Part shown: one piece after another, positions 37,307-45,439 of the stretch
How the letters are laid out: each line of letters begins with the position of its first letter
Position numbering within the stretch: position 1 is the first letter of the stretch
Assembly: GCA_012718975.1 (NCBI GenBank)
Contig: JAAYBF010000043.1
Span: forward strand, 1 to 64,000
DNA: 64,000 bases
DNA from: Solirubrobacterales bacterium
Lineage (GTDB): Bacteria > Actinomycetota > Thermoleophilia > Solirubrobacterales > Thermoleophilaceae
Direction: 5' to 3'
Translations under genes and position numbers: made by a program
The notes under the pieces: generated by a model
What the model was told of the DNA's origin: nothing
Seen by the model: the letters and a program-made list of their open reading frames with translations, nothing else
Database searches by the model: none

Positions 37307-38073
37307 CCGTTTCACGAGAAACGGTCGAGCGGCTCGCCACCTCCTCCGGGCTGCCCCGGGCCCCCAGCCCCCGCCTCGCGGCTGTCGCCGCCGACCACGG
37401 GCTGGCCGAAGAGCAGGCCGAAGCCCTCGCCCGCCTGCTGGCCGCGCTGGCTGCCGAGCCGGCGCCGCCGACCACGGTCGCCGATCCCTCCTCCGCGGTC
37501 GACGTCCACATCGCCGACTCGCTCAGCGGGCTCGCCGTCCCCGCCGTCGCGACGGCGCGGACGGTTGCCGACATCGGCGCCGGCGCCGGCTTCCCGGGCC
37601 TGCCCCTCGCGGTCGCCCTGCCCTCTGCCCGGATCGACCTGGTCGAGTCGACCGGGCGCAAGTGCGAGGTGATCGACCGCCTCGCCGCCGCGGCGGGAAT
37701 CGCCAACGCGGGCGCCCGCAACTCACGCGCGGAGGAGCTCGCCGCCGATCGGCGTGGCGCCTACGACGTCGTCACCGCTCGCGCGCTCGCCCCGCTCGCG
37801 GTCCTCGCCGAGTACGCGGCGCCGCTGCTGCGCGACGGCGGCAGCCTGGTGGCCTGGAAGGGCCGGCTGGACCCCGCCGAGGTCGCCGACGCAACCGCGG
37901 CGGCGGAGCTGCTCGGACTCGCCGCGCCCGAGCTGACACCCGTCCGGCCCTTCGCCGCCGCCCGCGATCGAGTCCTGGTCGCCATGCGCAAGATCGCGCC
38001 CACGCCCGAGCGCTTCCCGAGGCGGCCGGGAGTCGCCGCGAAGCGGCCTCTGGTGCGGTCGGTTCGGCCTTGA
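37303..38073 (+). CDS. rsmG: 16S rRNA (guanine527-N7)-methyltransferase RsmG, CTG start
   Basis: 256 residues if started at CTG 37303. The ORF track shows only the last 134 codons, because no ATG/GTG/TTG is in frame before 37669. The missing part is clearly coding: TVSRETVERLA at the start, DSLSGL, then the SAM site VADIGAGAGFPGLPLAVALP and LVESTGRKCEVI. Translation probably begins at CTG in a 4-bp CTGA overlap with jag. RsmG methylates G527 of 16S rRNA using SAM. A parS-like palindrome covers codons 3-7. The C-terminus is rich in Arg and Pro. Confidence 0.9.
   Translation: MTVSRETVERLATSSGLPRAPSPRLAAVAADHGLAEEQAEALARLLAALAAEPAPPTTVADPSSAVDVHIADSLSGLAVPAVATARTVADIGAGAGFPGLPLAVALPSARIDLVESTGRKCEVIDRLAAAAGIANAGARNSRAEELAADRRGAYDVVTARALAPLAVLAEYAAPLLRDGGSLVAWKGRLDPAEVADATAAAELLGLAAPELTPVRPFAAARDRVLVAMRKIAPTPERFPRRPGVAAKRPLVRSVRP
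37308..37323. other. parS-like centromere site
   Basis: cgtttcacgagaaacg matches the consensus tgtttcacgtgaaaca at 13 of 16 positions, and its arms are a perfect inverted repeat. It lies in the first codons of rsmG (VSRET), about 0.8 kb before parA and 1.6 kb before parB, where ParB-binding sites often occur in other phyla. Confidence 0.5.
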
Positions 38074-38113
38074 ACTAGAGTCACCCGCGCTGCGCGCCGA
38101 CCGGCGCCGGAGC

Positions 38114-38119
38114 TACCGT
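38114..38119 (+). promoter_or_regulatory. Possible -10 box of parA
   Basis: TACCGT lies 10 bp before the ATG at 38130. A second TANNNT, tagagt, lies further upstream just after rsmG. Confidence 0.3.
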
Positions 38120-38129
38120 CAGGGACCGC

Positions 38130-38888
38130 ATGGGAACCGTATTCGCGATCGCGAACCAGAAGGGCGGCGTCGGCAAGACGACCACCGCCGTCAACGTCGC
38201 CGCCAGCATCGCCGACGCCGGTTTCGAGACCCTGCTCGTCGACCTCGACCCGCAGTGCAACGCGACCGTGGCGGTCGGACTCGCCAAGGACCTCGAGCCG
38301 AGCAGCTACGACTGCCTCGCCGGGGAGACGACTATCGCCGACGCGGCCCGCCCGACCCCCTTCGACAACCTCGCCTGCGTCCCGGCGACCCCCGACCTCG
38401 CCGGCGCCACGGTCGAGCTACCCCGGATCGACGGCTCCGAGACGACGCTGCGCGAGCAGATGGGACCGGTCCGCGACCGGTTCCTCTTCACGATCCTCGA
38501 CTGCCCGCCGTCGCTGGGCCCGCTGACGGTCAACGCTCTGGTCGCGGCCGACCGCGTCCTGGTGCCCGTCCAGACCGAGTACTTCGCGCTCGAGGGGCTG
38601 GCCGGCCTGCTCGACACGCTCGCGCTCGTCCAGCGTGAGCTGAACCCGGGCCTGACCGTCGCCGGCATGGTCCTGACGATGCACGACGGCCGGACCCGGT
38701 TGGCCCAGGACGTCGAGCGGGAGGTCCGCGAGCACTTCCCCGATCTAGTCTTCGACACCGTGATCCCCCGCAACGTCCGGGTCGGCGAGGCCCCCAGCTA
38801 CGGCCTGCCGGTCGTGCGCCACGCGCCCCGCAGCGCCGGCTCGGCGGCCTACCTCAAGCTCGCGAAGGAGGTGGCGGCCCGTGCTTGA
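38130..38888 (+). CDS. parA: Chromosome-partitioning ATPase ParA (Soj)
   Basis: 252 residues. The deviant Walker A is FAIANQKGGVGKTTTAVNVAASIAD. Later motifs are VDLDPQCNATVAVGL and the Walker B-like FTILDCPPSLGPLTVNAL. There is no N-terminal helix-turn-helix, so it is a chromosomal Soj type. It drives origin segregation through ATP-dependent, nonspecific DNA binding and ParB-stimulated hydrolysis. It overlaps parB by 8 bp. Confidence 0.96.
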   Translation: MGTVFAIANQKGGVGKTTTAVNVAASIADAGFETLLVDLDPQCNATVAVGLAKDLEPSSYDCLAGETTIADAARPTPFDNLACVPATPDLAGATVELPRIDGSETTLREQMGPVRDRFLFTILDCPPSLGPLTVNALVAADRVLVPVQTEYFALEGLAGLLDTLALVQRELNPGLTVAGMVLTMHDGRTRLAQDVEREVREHFPDLVFDTVIPRNVRVGEAPSYGLPVVRHAPRSAGSAAYLKLAKEVAARA

Positions 38889-39753
38889 ACGCCACGCCGA
38901 GCCGAAGGCGGGCCGTCGCGGGATGGGCCGCGGCCTCTCGGCGATCCTGCCCTCCGCGACCGACGAGACCGGTCTGCGTGAGATCCCGATCGACCTGATC
39001 GAGCCCAACCAGCAGCAGCCGCGGCGGGAGTTCGACGAGGAGGCGCTGGTCGCGCTCTCGGAGTCGATCCGCGCCCGTGGAGTGCTCCAGCCGATCGTCG
39101 TCCGGCCGCTCCCCGGCGGCCGTTACGAGCTGATCGCCGGCGAGCGGCGACTGCGCGCCTCCAAGCTCGCCGAGCTCACGTCGATCCCCGCGGTCGTCCG
39201 CCAGACCCAGGACTGGGAGCGGCTCGAGCTCGCGCTCGCCGAGAACATGGCGCGCGTCGACCTCAACCCGGTCGAGGAGGCGCGCGCCTGCTCGATGCTC
39301 GTCGACGACCTCGGGCTCTCCAAGGCCGAGGTCGGCCGCCGCGTCGGCAAGAGCCGCGTCGCCGTCTCCAACCTGATCCGGCTGCTGGAGCTGCCCGACG
39401 AGGCGCTCGAGCTGATCGACTCCGGCGAGCTGAGCGAGGCGCACGGCCGCGCGATCCTCACCTGCAAGGACCATCAGGACCGAAAGCGCCTGGCCCGCGA
39501 CGCCCGCGAGCACGGTTGGTCGGTGCGCGAGACCGAGCGCCGCGCACGCGAGCTCGAGGCGGGGCCCAAGCAGCGCTCGACCCGCGAGCCCCACCCCGAC
39601 CTGGTCGCGCTCGCCGCCTCGGTCGAGGAGCGGCTCGCCGCCGGCTTCGGCCGGCCCGTGCGCGTCAAGCCGCGCGGCGAGGGCTGCCGGCTCGAGCTCG
39701 ACTTCGCCACCGCCGCCGAGGCCGAGGAGTTCGCGGCCCGGCTCGGCGCCTGA
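38881..39753 (+). CDS. parB: Chromosome-partitioning protein ParB (Spo0J)
   Basis: 290 residues from GTG 38881. The N-terminus KAGRRGMGRGLSAIL is the ParA-stimulating segment. The CTPase/ParB domain has IEPNQQQPRREFDEEAL and the GERRLRASK box. The helix-turn-helix is GLSKAEVGRRVGKSRVAVSNLIRLLELP, and a C-terminal dimerisation part follows. It binds parS, spreads as a CTP-dependent clamp and loads condensin. A candidate site lies at 37308. Confidence 0.96.
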   Translation: MLERHAEPKAGRRGMGRGLSAILPSATDETGLREIPIDLIEPNQQQPRREFDEEALVALSESIRARGVLQPIVVRPLPGGRYELIAGERRLRASKLAELTSIPAVVRQTQDWERLELALAENMARVDLNPVEEARACSMLVDDLGLSKAEVGRRVGKSRVAVSNLIRLLELPDEALELIDSGELSEAHGRAILTCKDHQDRKRLARDAREHGWSVRETERRARELEAGPKQRSTREPHPDLVALAASVEERLAAGFGRPVRVKPRGEGCRLELDFATAAEAEEFAARLGA

Positions 39754-39782
39754 CCGACGGGCGCCGTCCCTCCCGGCGGCAG

Positions 39783-39856
<74 letters not shown>

Positions 39857-39925
39857 GGGGCTGGCGATTCTAGCGGGCCGCCGCCGGGGCGGCGCCCACC
39901 CGCCCGACGGGACCGGCGCCGCCTC

Positions 39926-39931
39926 TAGACT
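39926..39931 (+). promoter_or_regulatory. -10 box of the DUF151 gene
   Basis: TAGACT lies 9 bp before the ATG at 39941, indicating a very short leader. Confidence 0.4.
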
Positions 39932-39940
39932 TCGACGCCC

Positions 39941-40429
39941 ATGCAGGAGATGGTGATCTACGGCGTCAGCTTCGACATGGTCGGCAAGCAGCCGATCGTG
40001 CTGCTCAAGACCCGCGACGGCAACCGCTTCCTCCCGATCTGGATCGGCCATCCGGAGGCCGCCGCGATCCTGATGAAGCTCCAGGGGGCGAACACCCCAC
40101 GCCCGATGACCCACGACCTGATCAGCGACGTCCTCGGCGAGCTCGAGGTCGAGTGCACCAAGGTCGCGGTCACCGAGCTGCGCGAGAACACCTTCTACGC
40201 CTCGATCACCCTCCGCCTGGCCGGGCGCGAGGTCGACGTCGACTCGCGCCCCTCCGACGCGCTCGCGCTCGCGGTCCGCACCGGCGCCACGATCTTCGCC
40301 GCCGACGAGGTCATCAACGAGTCGGCGATCGAGTTCGAGCACGAGGTCGAGGACACCGAGCAGGTCGTCGAGCAGTTCAAGGACTTCCTCGACAACGTCT
40401 CGCCCGACGACTTTCACGCGGACAGCTAG
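39941..40429 (+). CDS. Bifunctional nuclease family protein (DUF151)
   Basis: 162 residues. The BFN domain (about 4-130) has VLLKTRDGNRFLPIWIGHPEAAAI, RPMTHDLISDVL and VDSRPSDALALAVRTGATIFAADEV, all hallmarks of DUF151. The C-terminal acidic tail is variable. Members have reported DNase/RNase activity in plants and are common single-copy genes in Actinomycetota and Thermotogae. The bacterial role is not settled. Its stop overlaps the convergent ddl2 stop by 4 bp. Confidence 0.88.
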   Translation: MQEMVIYGVSFDMVGKQPIVLLKTRDGNRFLPIWIGHPEAAAILMKLQGANTPRPMTHDLISDVLGELEVECTKVAVTELRENTFYASITLRLAGREVDVDSRPSDALALAVRTGATIFAADEVINESAIEFEHEVEDTEQVVEQFKDFLDNVSPDDFHADS

Positions 40430-41367
40430 CGCGCGAAGGCGGAGGCGAGGATGCGCCCGACGAGGTCGTCGAAGCCGATCCCGGCGGCCTCGGCGGCCTG
40501 GGGGAGCAGGCTCGTCTCGGTGAGGCCGGGGATCGGGTTGGCCTCGAGCACGTGCAGCTCGCCGTCGCCGTCGACGAGCAGGTCGACGCGGCCGAAGCCG
40601 AAGCAGCCGAGCAGCTCGTAGGTCCGCAGCGCCAGCTCGCGCGCCCGCTCGGCGACCGCGTCGGGCAGCTCGGCCGGGCAGATGAACTCCGTGCGGCCGA
40701 TCTCGTAGCGGGCCTGGAAGTCGTAGACGTCCCCCTCGCGCGGCACCGCCTCGACGATCGGCAGCGCCTCCGGCCCGTCGGGCCCGTCGAGCACCGAGAC
40801 GGCGAGGTCGCGCCCGTCGACGAACCGCTCGAGCAGCACCTTGTGGTCGTAGGAGAAGGCGGCTACCAGCGCCGCCGGCACGTCGGCCGCCGTGCGGGCG
40901 AACTTGATCCCGAGCGCCGAGCCCTGGCTCGACGGCTTGACGACGATCGGGAAGGCGAGCCGCTCCTCGATCGCGGGCAGCGCGTCGGCGGCGCCGAGCT
41001 CGCGAAACGCCGTCTGGTTGAAGGCGAAGAACGGCGGCGTCGGCACCCCGTGCTCGAGCAGCAGGTGCTTGGTGGCGACCTTGTCCATCGCCCGCGCGCA
41101 CGCCGGCACGCCCGAGCCCGTGTACGGCACGCCGAGGATCTCGAGTAGCTCCTGGACCGTCCCGTCCTCGCCGCCGGCGCCGTGCATCGCGACGAACGCC
41201 ACGTCCGGCTCGAGCTCGCGCAGCCGGCCGACGAGATCGCGCCCGACGTCGATCCCGACCACCTCGTGTCCGAGCCGCTCGAGCGCGTCCTCGACCCGCG
41301 CGCCGGAGCGCAGCGAGACCTGGCGCTCGAACGAGCTGCCGCCGGCGAGTACCGCTACGCGGCTCAC
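40426..41367 (-). CDS. D-alanine--D-alanine ligase (second copy)
   Basis: 313 residues from GTG 41367 in a 4-bp overlap with the aminotransferase stop; the much longer ORF-track start lies within that gene. ATP-grasp motifs are VLAGGSSFERQVSLRSG, MHGAGGEDGTVQELLE, IVVKPSSQGSALGIKFA and EANPIPGLTETSLLPQA. The omega loop reads YDFQARYEIGRTEF, with Arg where copy one has Lys (YDFEAKY). It is clearly a paralogue of the ddl at 9.9 kb. Its coupling to an aminotransferase suggests a D-amino-acid context, but its substrate could differ from D-Ala. Confidence 0.85.
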   Translation of the reverse strand: MSRVAVLAGGSSFERQVSLRSGARVEDALERLGHEVVGIDVGRDLVGRLRELEPDVAFVAMHGAGGEDGTVQELLEILGVPYTGSGVPACARAMDKVATKHLLLEHGVPTPPFFAFNQTAFRELGAADALPAIEERLAFPIVVKPSSQGSALGIKFARTAADVPAALVAAFSYDHKVLLERFVDGRDLAVSVLDGPDGPEALPIVEAVPREGDVYDFQARYEIGRTEFICPAELPDAVAERARELALRTYELLGCFGFGRVDLLVDGDGELHVLEANPIPGLTETSLLPQAAEAAGIGFDDLVGRILASAFAR

Positions 41368-42845
41368 GACCGCCGCGCGCGCCGGTCGCGCTCGTCGCGG
41401 CGCGGTAGCTCGACCACGCGCGCGCCACCGTCGTCGCCAGCGGCCGGCTCGGCCGAATCGGCCACCGCGTCGTCGCGCGGCGGGGCCTGGGCCGGCTCGC
41501 CGGTCAGCGTGCCGTAGAGCGCGACCTGCTCCTTGACCACTTCGCCGATCCGGCGGATCCCCTCGCGGATGCCGTCCTCGTCGGCGTTGGAGAAGTTCAG
41601 CCGCATCGAGCTGCGGCCGCGGCCGTCGAGGAACGCCCCCTCGCCCGGGACGAAGGCGACGTTGTCGCGCAGCGCGGCGGCGAGCAGGTCGGAGGTGTCG
41701 ATGAAGTCCGGCAGCGTCGCCCAGATGAACAGGCCGCCGCCGGGCTTGGTCCACTCGGCCTGGGGCGGGAAGTGCTCGGCGAGGGCGTCGAGCATCGTGT
41801 CGCGCCGGCCGCGGTAGAGCTCGGTCAGCGAGCCGACGTAGTCGCGCCAGTCGTGGTGGGCGAAGTAGGACTGGACGAGGATCTGCGACAGCGTCGAGGT
41901 GCAGAGATCGGCCTGCTGCTTGCCGAGGTTCATCCGCGCGAGCACCGGCGGCGGCGCCACGACCCAGCCGAGCCTCAGCCCGGGCGAGAAGATCTTCGAG
42001 AAGGTGCCGAGGTACATCACGTAGACGCCGCCGTCGAGCGAGTAGAGGGTGGGAAGCGGCTCGCCCTCGTAGCGCAGCAGTCCGTACGGGTTGTCCTCGA
42101 GCACCAGCAGCTCGCGCTCGCGCGCGACCTCGACCAGTCGCCTGCGGCGCGGGAGCGACATCGTCACGCCGCCGGGGTTCTGGAAGCTCGGCACCGTGTA
42201 GACGAACTTCGGCCGGCGGCCCTCGGCCTCGAGCCGGTCGAGGGTCTCCTCGAGCAGGTCGACGCGCATCCCGTCGGAGTCCATGTCGACCTGGACGACG
42301 TTCGCCTGGTAGGCCTGGAACGCGTTCAGCGCCCCCGGATACGACGGGCCCTCCGCCACGATCGTGTCGCCCGGGTCGATCAGCGTCTTGGTGACGAGGT
42401 CGAGCACCTGCTGGCCGCCGGTGGTGACCATCACGTCGTCGACGTCGACGGTCATCTCCTCGGCCGCCATCACGTCTGCGATGCAGCGCTTGGTCTCGGC
42501 GAGCCCGTCGGTCGGCCCGTACTGCAGCGCCCGCGCGCACGACTCGTCGGCGATCCGGGCGGTCAGCTCGGCGAAGACGTCGGTCGGGAAGCTGGAGGTG
42601 TCGGGCAGCCCGCCCGCGAACGAGATCACCTCGGGCCGGTCGCTCATCGCCATCAGGTCGCGTGTGGCCGACGATGTCATCACCCGTGTCCGCGACGAGA
42701 ACAGCCCGGCGTACCGCTCCAGGTCGCGGCGCGTCGAGCGCTCAGGCGGGTTCGTCGGTGGGCTCATGTCGGTTGGTTCGCCGTTCGCGGCGGGCGTCCT
42801 CGCCGCTTGCCGCCGGGCGCGAGGCCCGCGGTGCTCTATCGTCAC
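41364..42845 (-). CDS. Class I/II PLP-dependent aminotransferase (2-aminoadipate/MocR-like type)
   Basis: 493 residues from GTG 42845. This start is favoured because TACGCT lies 8 bp upstream; an internal ATG at 42767 would give 467 residues. Motifs are ISFAGGLPDTSSFP, MVTTGGQQVLDLVTKTL, VYTVPSFQNPGGVTMSLPRR, LVLEDNPYGLLRY and the PLP lysine in LGTFSKIFSPGLRLGWVV. There is no GntR domain, so it is a free enzyme like LysN or ARO8. The amino donor and acceptor cannot be told from sequence. It is coupled to the second ddl by 4 bp. Confidence 0.88.
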   Translation of the reverse strand: MTIEHRGPRARRQAARTPAANGEPTDMSPPTNPPERSTRRDLERYAGLFSSRTRVMTSSATRDLMAMSDRPEVISFAGGLPDTSSFPTDVFAELTARIADESCARALQYGPTDGLAETKRCIADVMAAEEMTVDVDDVMVTTGGQQVLDLVTKTLIDPGDTIVAEGPSYPGALNAFQAYQANVVQVDMDSDGMRVDLLEETLDRLEAEGRRPKFVYTVPSFQNPGGVTMSLPRRRRLVEVARERELLVLEDNPYGLLRYEGEPLPTLYSLDGGVYVMYLGTFSKIFSPGLRLGWVVAPPPVLARMNLGKQQADLCTSTLSQILVQSYFAHHDWRDYVGSLTELYRGRRDTMLDALAEHFPPQAEWTKPGGGLFIWATLPDFIDTSDLLAAALRDNVAFVPGEGAFLDGRGRSSMRLNFSNADEDGIREGIRRIGEVVKEQVALYGTLTGEPAQAPPRDDAVADSAEPAAGDDGGARVVELPRRDERDRRARRS

Positions 42846-42853
42846 GTCGCCTC

Positions 42854-42859
42854 AGCGTA
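42854..42859 (-). promoter_or_regulatory. -10 box of the aminotransferase gene
   Basis: TACGCT on the minus strand, 8 bp before the GTG at 42845. It decides between two alternative starts. Confidence 0.4.
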
Positions 42860-42885
42860 CCGACGCCGGAGCGCGCCACCGCCCA

Positions 42886-43464
42886 ATGAGCCTCGTCATG
42901 GACATCGGAACCGGAGCCGGACTCGCCGCCGCGAGCGGCACGCGGCCGTTCCTGCCGCCGCTGCTGACCGGCGCGCTCGCGCGCGGCGACATCGGCATCG
43001 ACTTCGAGGGGACCGACTGGGCGTTCCTCGAGAGCCCGGTGTTCCTGTTCGCGATCCTCGTGCTCGCGGTCGCCTGGTACATCGCCGAGCGCCAGGGCGC
43101 GCCGGAGCGTGCCATGCGCGGCTTCGGCCTCGCCCTCAGCCTGGTGCTCGGCGCGCTGCTGTTCGCGGGCGCGCTCGCCGCCGGCGGCCACAGCGCCGTC
43201 CCCGGCCTCGTCGCCGGCGCCGCCTGCGCGCTGCTGGCCTTCGCCGCCGTCGACGCGCTGCTCGGCCGCACCGCCCGCCGCCTCGACGACGACGCCGCGC
43301 GCTTCCTCGTCCTCTACGCCGACGCCGCCGCGCTCGTGCTCACGGCGCTCGCGATCTTCGTGCCGCCGGTGTCGTTCCTGGCGCTGATCGCCTTCGCGCT
43401 CGTGCTGCTGCGCGGCCGCGCCGCCGCGGACCGCAAGTACGCGGGGCTGCGCATCCTGCGGTGA
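42886..43464 (+). CDS. DUF4126 family membrane protein
   Basis: 192 residues. The conserved beginning is GTGAGLAAASGTRPFLPPLLTGALARGD, followed by FEGTDWAFLESPVFLFAILVLAVAWYIAER. Four or five hydrophobic helices are visible in total. Function is unknown; members often neighbour phosphodiesterase or glycosyltransferase genes. Its stop is in a GTGA overlap with the phosphodiesterase gene. Confidence 0.8.
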   Translation: MSLVMDIGTGAGLAAASGTRPFLPPLLTGALARGDIGIDFEGTDWAFLESPVFLFAILVLAVAWYIAERQGAPERAMRGFGLALSLVLGALLFAGALAAGGHSAVPGLVAGAACALLAFAAVDALLGRTARRLDDDAARFLVLYADAAALVLTALAIFVPPVSFLALIAFALVLLRGRAAADRKYAGLRILR

Positions 43465-44927
43465 GCGGGCGCCGGCGCAAGCTGATCCTCGCGGTCATCG
43501 ACGCGCTCAGCCCCGCCGCGCTCGACGAGGCGATCGCCGAGGGCGCCGCCCCGGTGCTCGCCGAGCTCAGCCGCCGCGGCGAGCACGTCCGCGACTGCGT
43601 CTCGACGTTCCCGTCGCTGACGCCGGTGGCCGCCTCGGCGATCACCACCGGACTCGGGCCCGACGAGCACCTGATCCCGTCGATGAACTGGTACCACCGC
43701 GGCGAGGAACGCTACGTCGAGTACGGCTCGTCGTTTCAGGCGACGCGCGCGTTCGGCGTCCTGCGCGCGCTGCAGGACACCGTCTACAACATGAACCTGG
43801 CCCACCTGGCCCCGGACCGGCGGACGATCTTCGAGCAGCTCGACGACGCCGGGCTGCGCACCGCGGGCACCACCTACCTGATCTACCGCGGCCGTCACCG
43901 CCACGAGCCGGCGCGCGACTCGCCGTACCGGCGGATCGCCGAGGCGGCCCAGTTCCGTCACGCCGTCTGGGGGCCGCGCGAGCTGTTCTACGCCGACATC
44001 TTCGACACCCGCAACAGCGGCTGCTCGTCGTCGCTCGGCCTGCCCGGCCAGCGCGACCGCCACGCCGGCTGCGTCGGCGAGTACCTCGTCGAGCACGACC
44101 TCTTCGACTTCCTGCTGCTGTCGCTGCCCGACAACGACACCTACTCCCACAAGCGCGGCCCCGACGCCCAGCCGGTGTCGATCGCCGAGGCCGACCGGGC
44201 GCTGGAGCGGATCGCGCGCGCCGCCGGCGGCATCGACGCGCTGCTCGCCGACCACGCCCTCATCGTCATGTCCGACCACTCCCAGAGCGCGGTCGAGCAG
44301 CCGGTCAACCTCGCCCACCACCTCGACGACTGGCGCATCCTCGCCCCCAGCGACGCCGCGCCCGAGGAGGCCGAGCTGGCCGTCTGCCCGGGCGCCCGCT
44401 CGGCGATGGCCTACGTGCTCGACGGCCGCCGCCGCGGTCGTGCGCTGGAGCGGCTGACCCGCCAGCTGCGCGGGATCGAGGGCGTCGACCTGACCGCCTG
44501 GACCGAAGGCGAGCGGGCGGTCGTCGCCGGTACCGACGGCGAGCTGCGCTTCGCGCCCGGCGGCCCGCTGACCGACGAGCGCGGCGCGACCTGGGCCGTC
44601 GACGGCGACCTCGCCGTCGTCGACCTCGACAGCGCCGGCGGCGAGCTGCGCGGCGGCGACTACCCCGACGCGCTCGGCCGGCTCTGGTCGGCGCTGCGCT
44701 GCCCGCGAGCCGGTGACGCGATCGTCTCGGCGACGCCCGGCTACGAGTTCGTCGACTGGGGCGGCTCCCACCACGAGGGCGGCGGCTCCCACGGATCGCT
44801 GCACCGCTGCGACTCCCACGGCGTGCTGATCACCTGCGGCGTCGACGGCCGGCCGCCCGGCCCCCGGCCCTGGCACCTGCGCGACGTGACCCCGCTGATC
44901 GCCGGCCACTTCGGGCTACCCTCGTAG
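43461..44927 (+). CDS. Alkaline-phosphatase superfamily phosphodiesterase/nucleotide pyrophosphatase
   Basis: 488 residues from GTG 43461. The fold starts KLILAVIDALSPAALDEA (metal Asp). The predicted nucleophile Thr is in STFPSLTPVAASAITTG. Further metal ligands are LPDNDTYSHKRGPD, MSDHSQS (Asp-His) and the late His in GSHGSLHRCDSHG. This is the type I phosphodiesterase arrangement. No signal peptide is seen. It probably hydrolyses a phosphodiester, perhaps of a polyprenyl-linked sugar given the GtrA and glycosyltransferase genes that follow; that link is inference. Confidence 0.85.
   Translation: MSGRRRKLILAVIDALSPAALDEAIAEGAAPVLAELSRRGEHVRDCVSTFPSLTPVAASAITTGLGPDEHLIPSMNWYHRGEERYVEYGSSFQATRAFGVLRALQDTVYNMNLAHLAPDRRTIFEQLDDAGLRTAGTTYLIYRGRHRHEPARDSPYRRIAEAAQFRHAVWGPRELFYADIFDTRNSGCSSSLGLPGQRDRHAGCVGEYLVEHDLFDFLLLSLPDNDTYSHKRGPDAQPVSIAEADRALERIARAAGGIDALLADHALIVMSDHSQSAVEQPVNLAHHLDDWRILAPSDAAPEEAELAVCPGARSAMAYVLDGRRRGRALERLTRQLRGIEGVDLTAWTEGERAVVAGTDGELRFAPGGPLTDERGATWAVDGDLAVVDLDSAGGELRGGDYPDALGRLWSALRCPRAGDAIVSATPGYEFVDWGGSHHEGGGSHGSLHRCDSHGVLITCGVDGRPPGPRPWHLRDVTPLIAGHFGLPS
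44917..44922 (+). promoter_or_regulatory. -10 box of the GtrA gene
   Basis: TACCCT lies 7 bp before the GTG at 44930 and within the end of the phosphodiesterase gene. Confidence 0.35.
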
Positions 44928-44929
44928 CC

Positions 44930-45439
44930 GTGGCCGACCAGCGACATCCCTCCGCGGGAGGAGGGCTCGAGCCCCCCGCGCCGGCGACGGCGCCCGCACC
45001 GCCGCTGGCCCCCGCCGCGCGGCTGCGCGCCGGCGTGCGCAAGCCCCACAACTGGCTCCAGCTGCTGAAGTTCTGCGTCGTCGGCGGCTCCGGCTACGTC
45101 GTCAACCTCGCCGTCTTCGCGCTCGCGGTCGAGGTCGGCCACCTGCACCACCTGGTGGCCGCTACGCTCGCCTTCCTGGTCGCGGTGACCAACAACTTCT
45201 GGTGGAACCGGCACTGGACATTCCGCGCTCGCGACGGCCACGCCGGCTTCCAGGCGGTCCGCTTCCTCACCGTCAGCGTGTTCGCCTTCCTGTTCGCCGC
45301 CGCGGTGCTGGAGCTGCTGGTCAACGGGGCGGGGATGCCGGAGATCCCGGCGCAGGCGATCTCGATCGTCGTCGCGACCCCGCTGAACTTCGTCGGCAAC
45401 AAGATCTGGAGCTTCGGGTCCGGCGACTGGCGCTCCTGA
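44930..45439 (+). CDS. GtrA family flippase-like membrane protein
   Basis: 169 residues from GTG 44930. A Pro/Ala-rich cytoplasmic N-terminus precedes four helices. The GtrA signatures are LLKFCVVGGSGYVVNLAVFALAVEV, TNNFWWNRHWTFR and TPLNFVGNKIWSF. GtrA proteins are thought to help move polyprenyl-phosphate sugars across the membrane for surface glycosylation. Its stop TGA overlaps the proposed CTG start of a membrane glycosyltransferase. Confidence 0.9.
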   Translation: MADQRHPSAGGGLEPPAPATAPAPPLAPAARLRAGVRKPHNWLQLLKFCVVGGSGYVVNLAVFALAVEVGHLHHLVAATLAFLVAVTNNFWWNRHWTFRARDGHAGFQAVRFLTVSVFAFLFAAAVLELLVNGAGMPEIPAQAISIVVATPLNFVGNKIWSFGSGDWRS

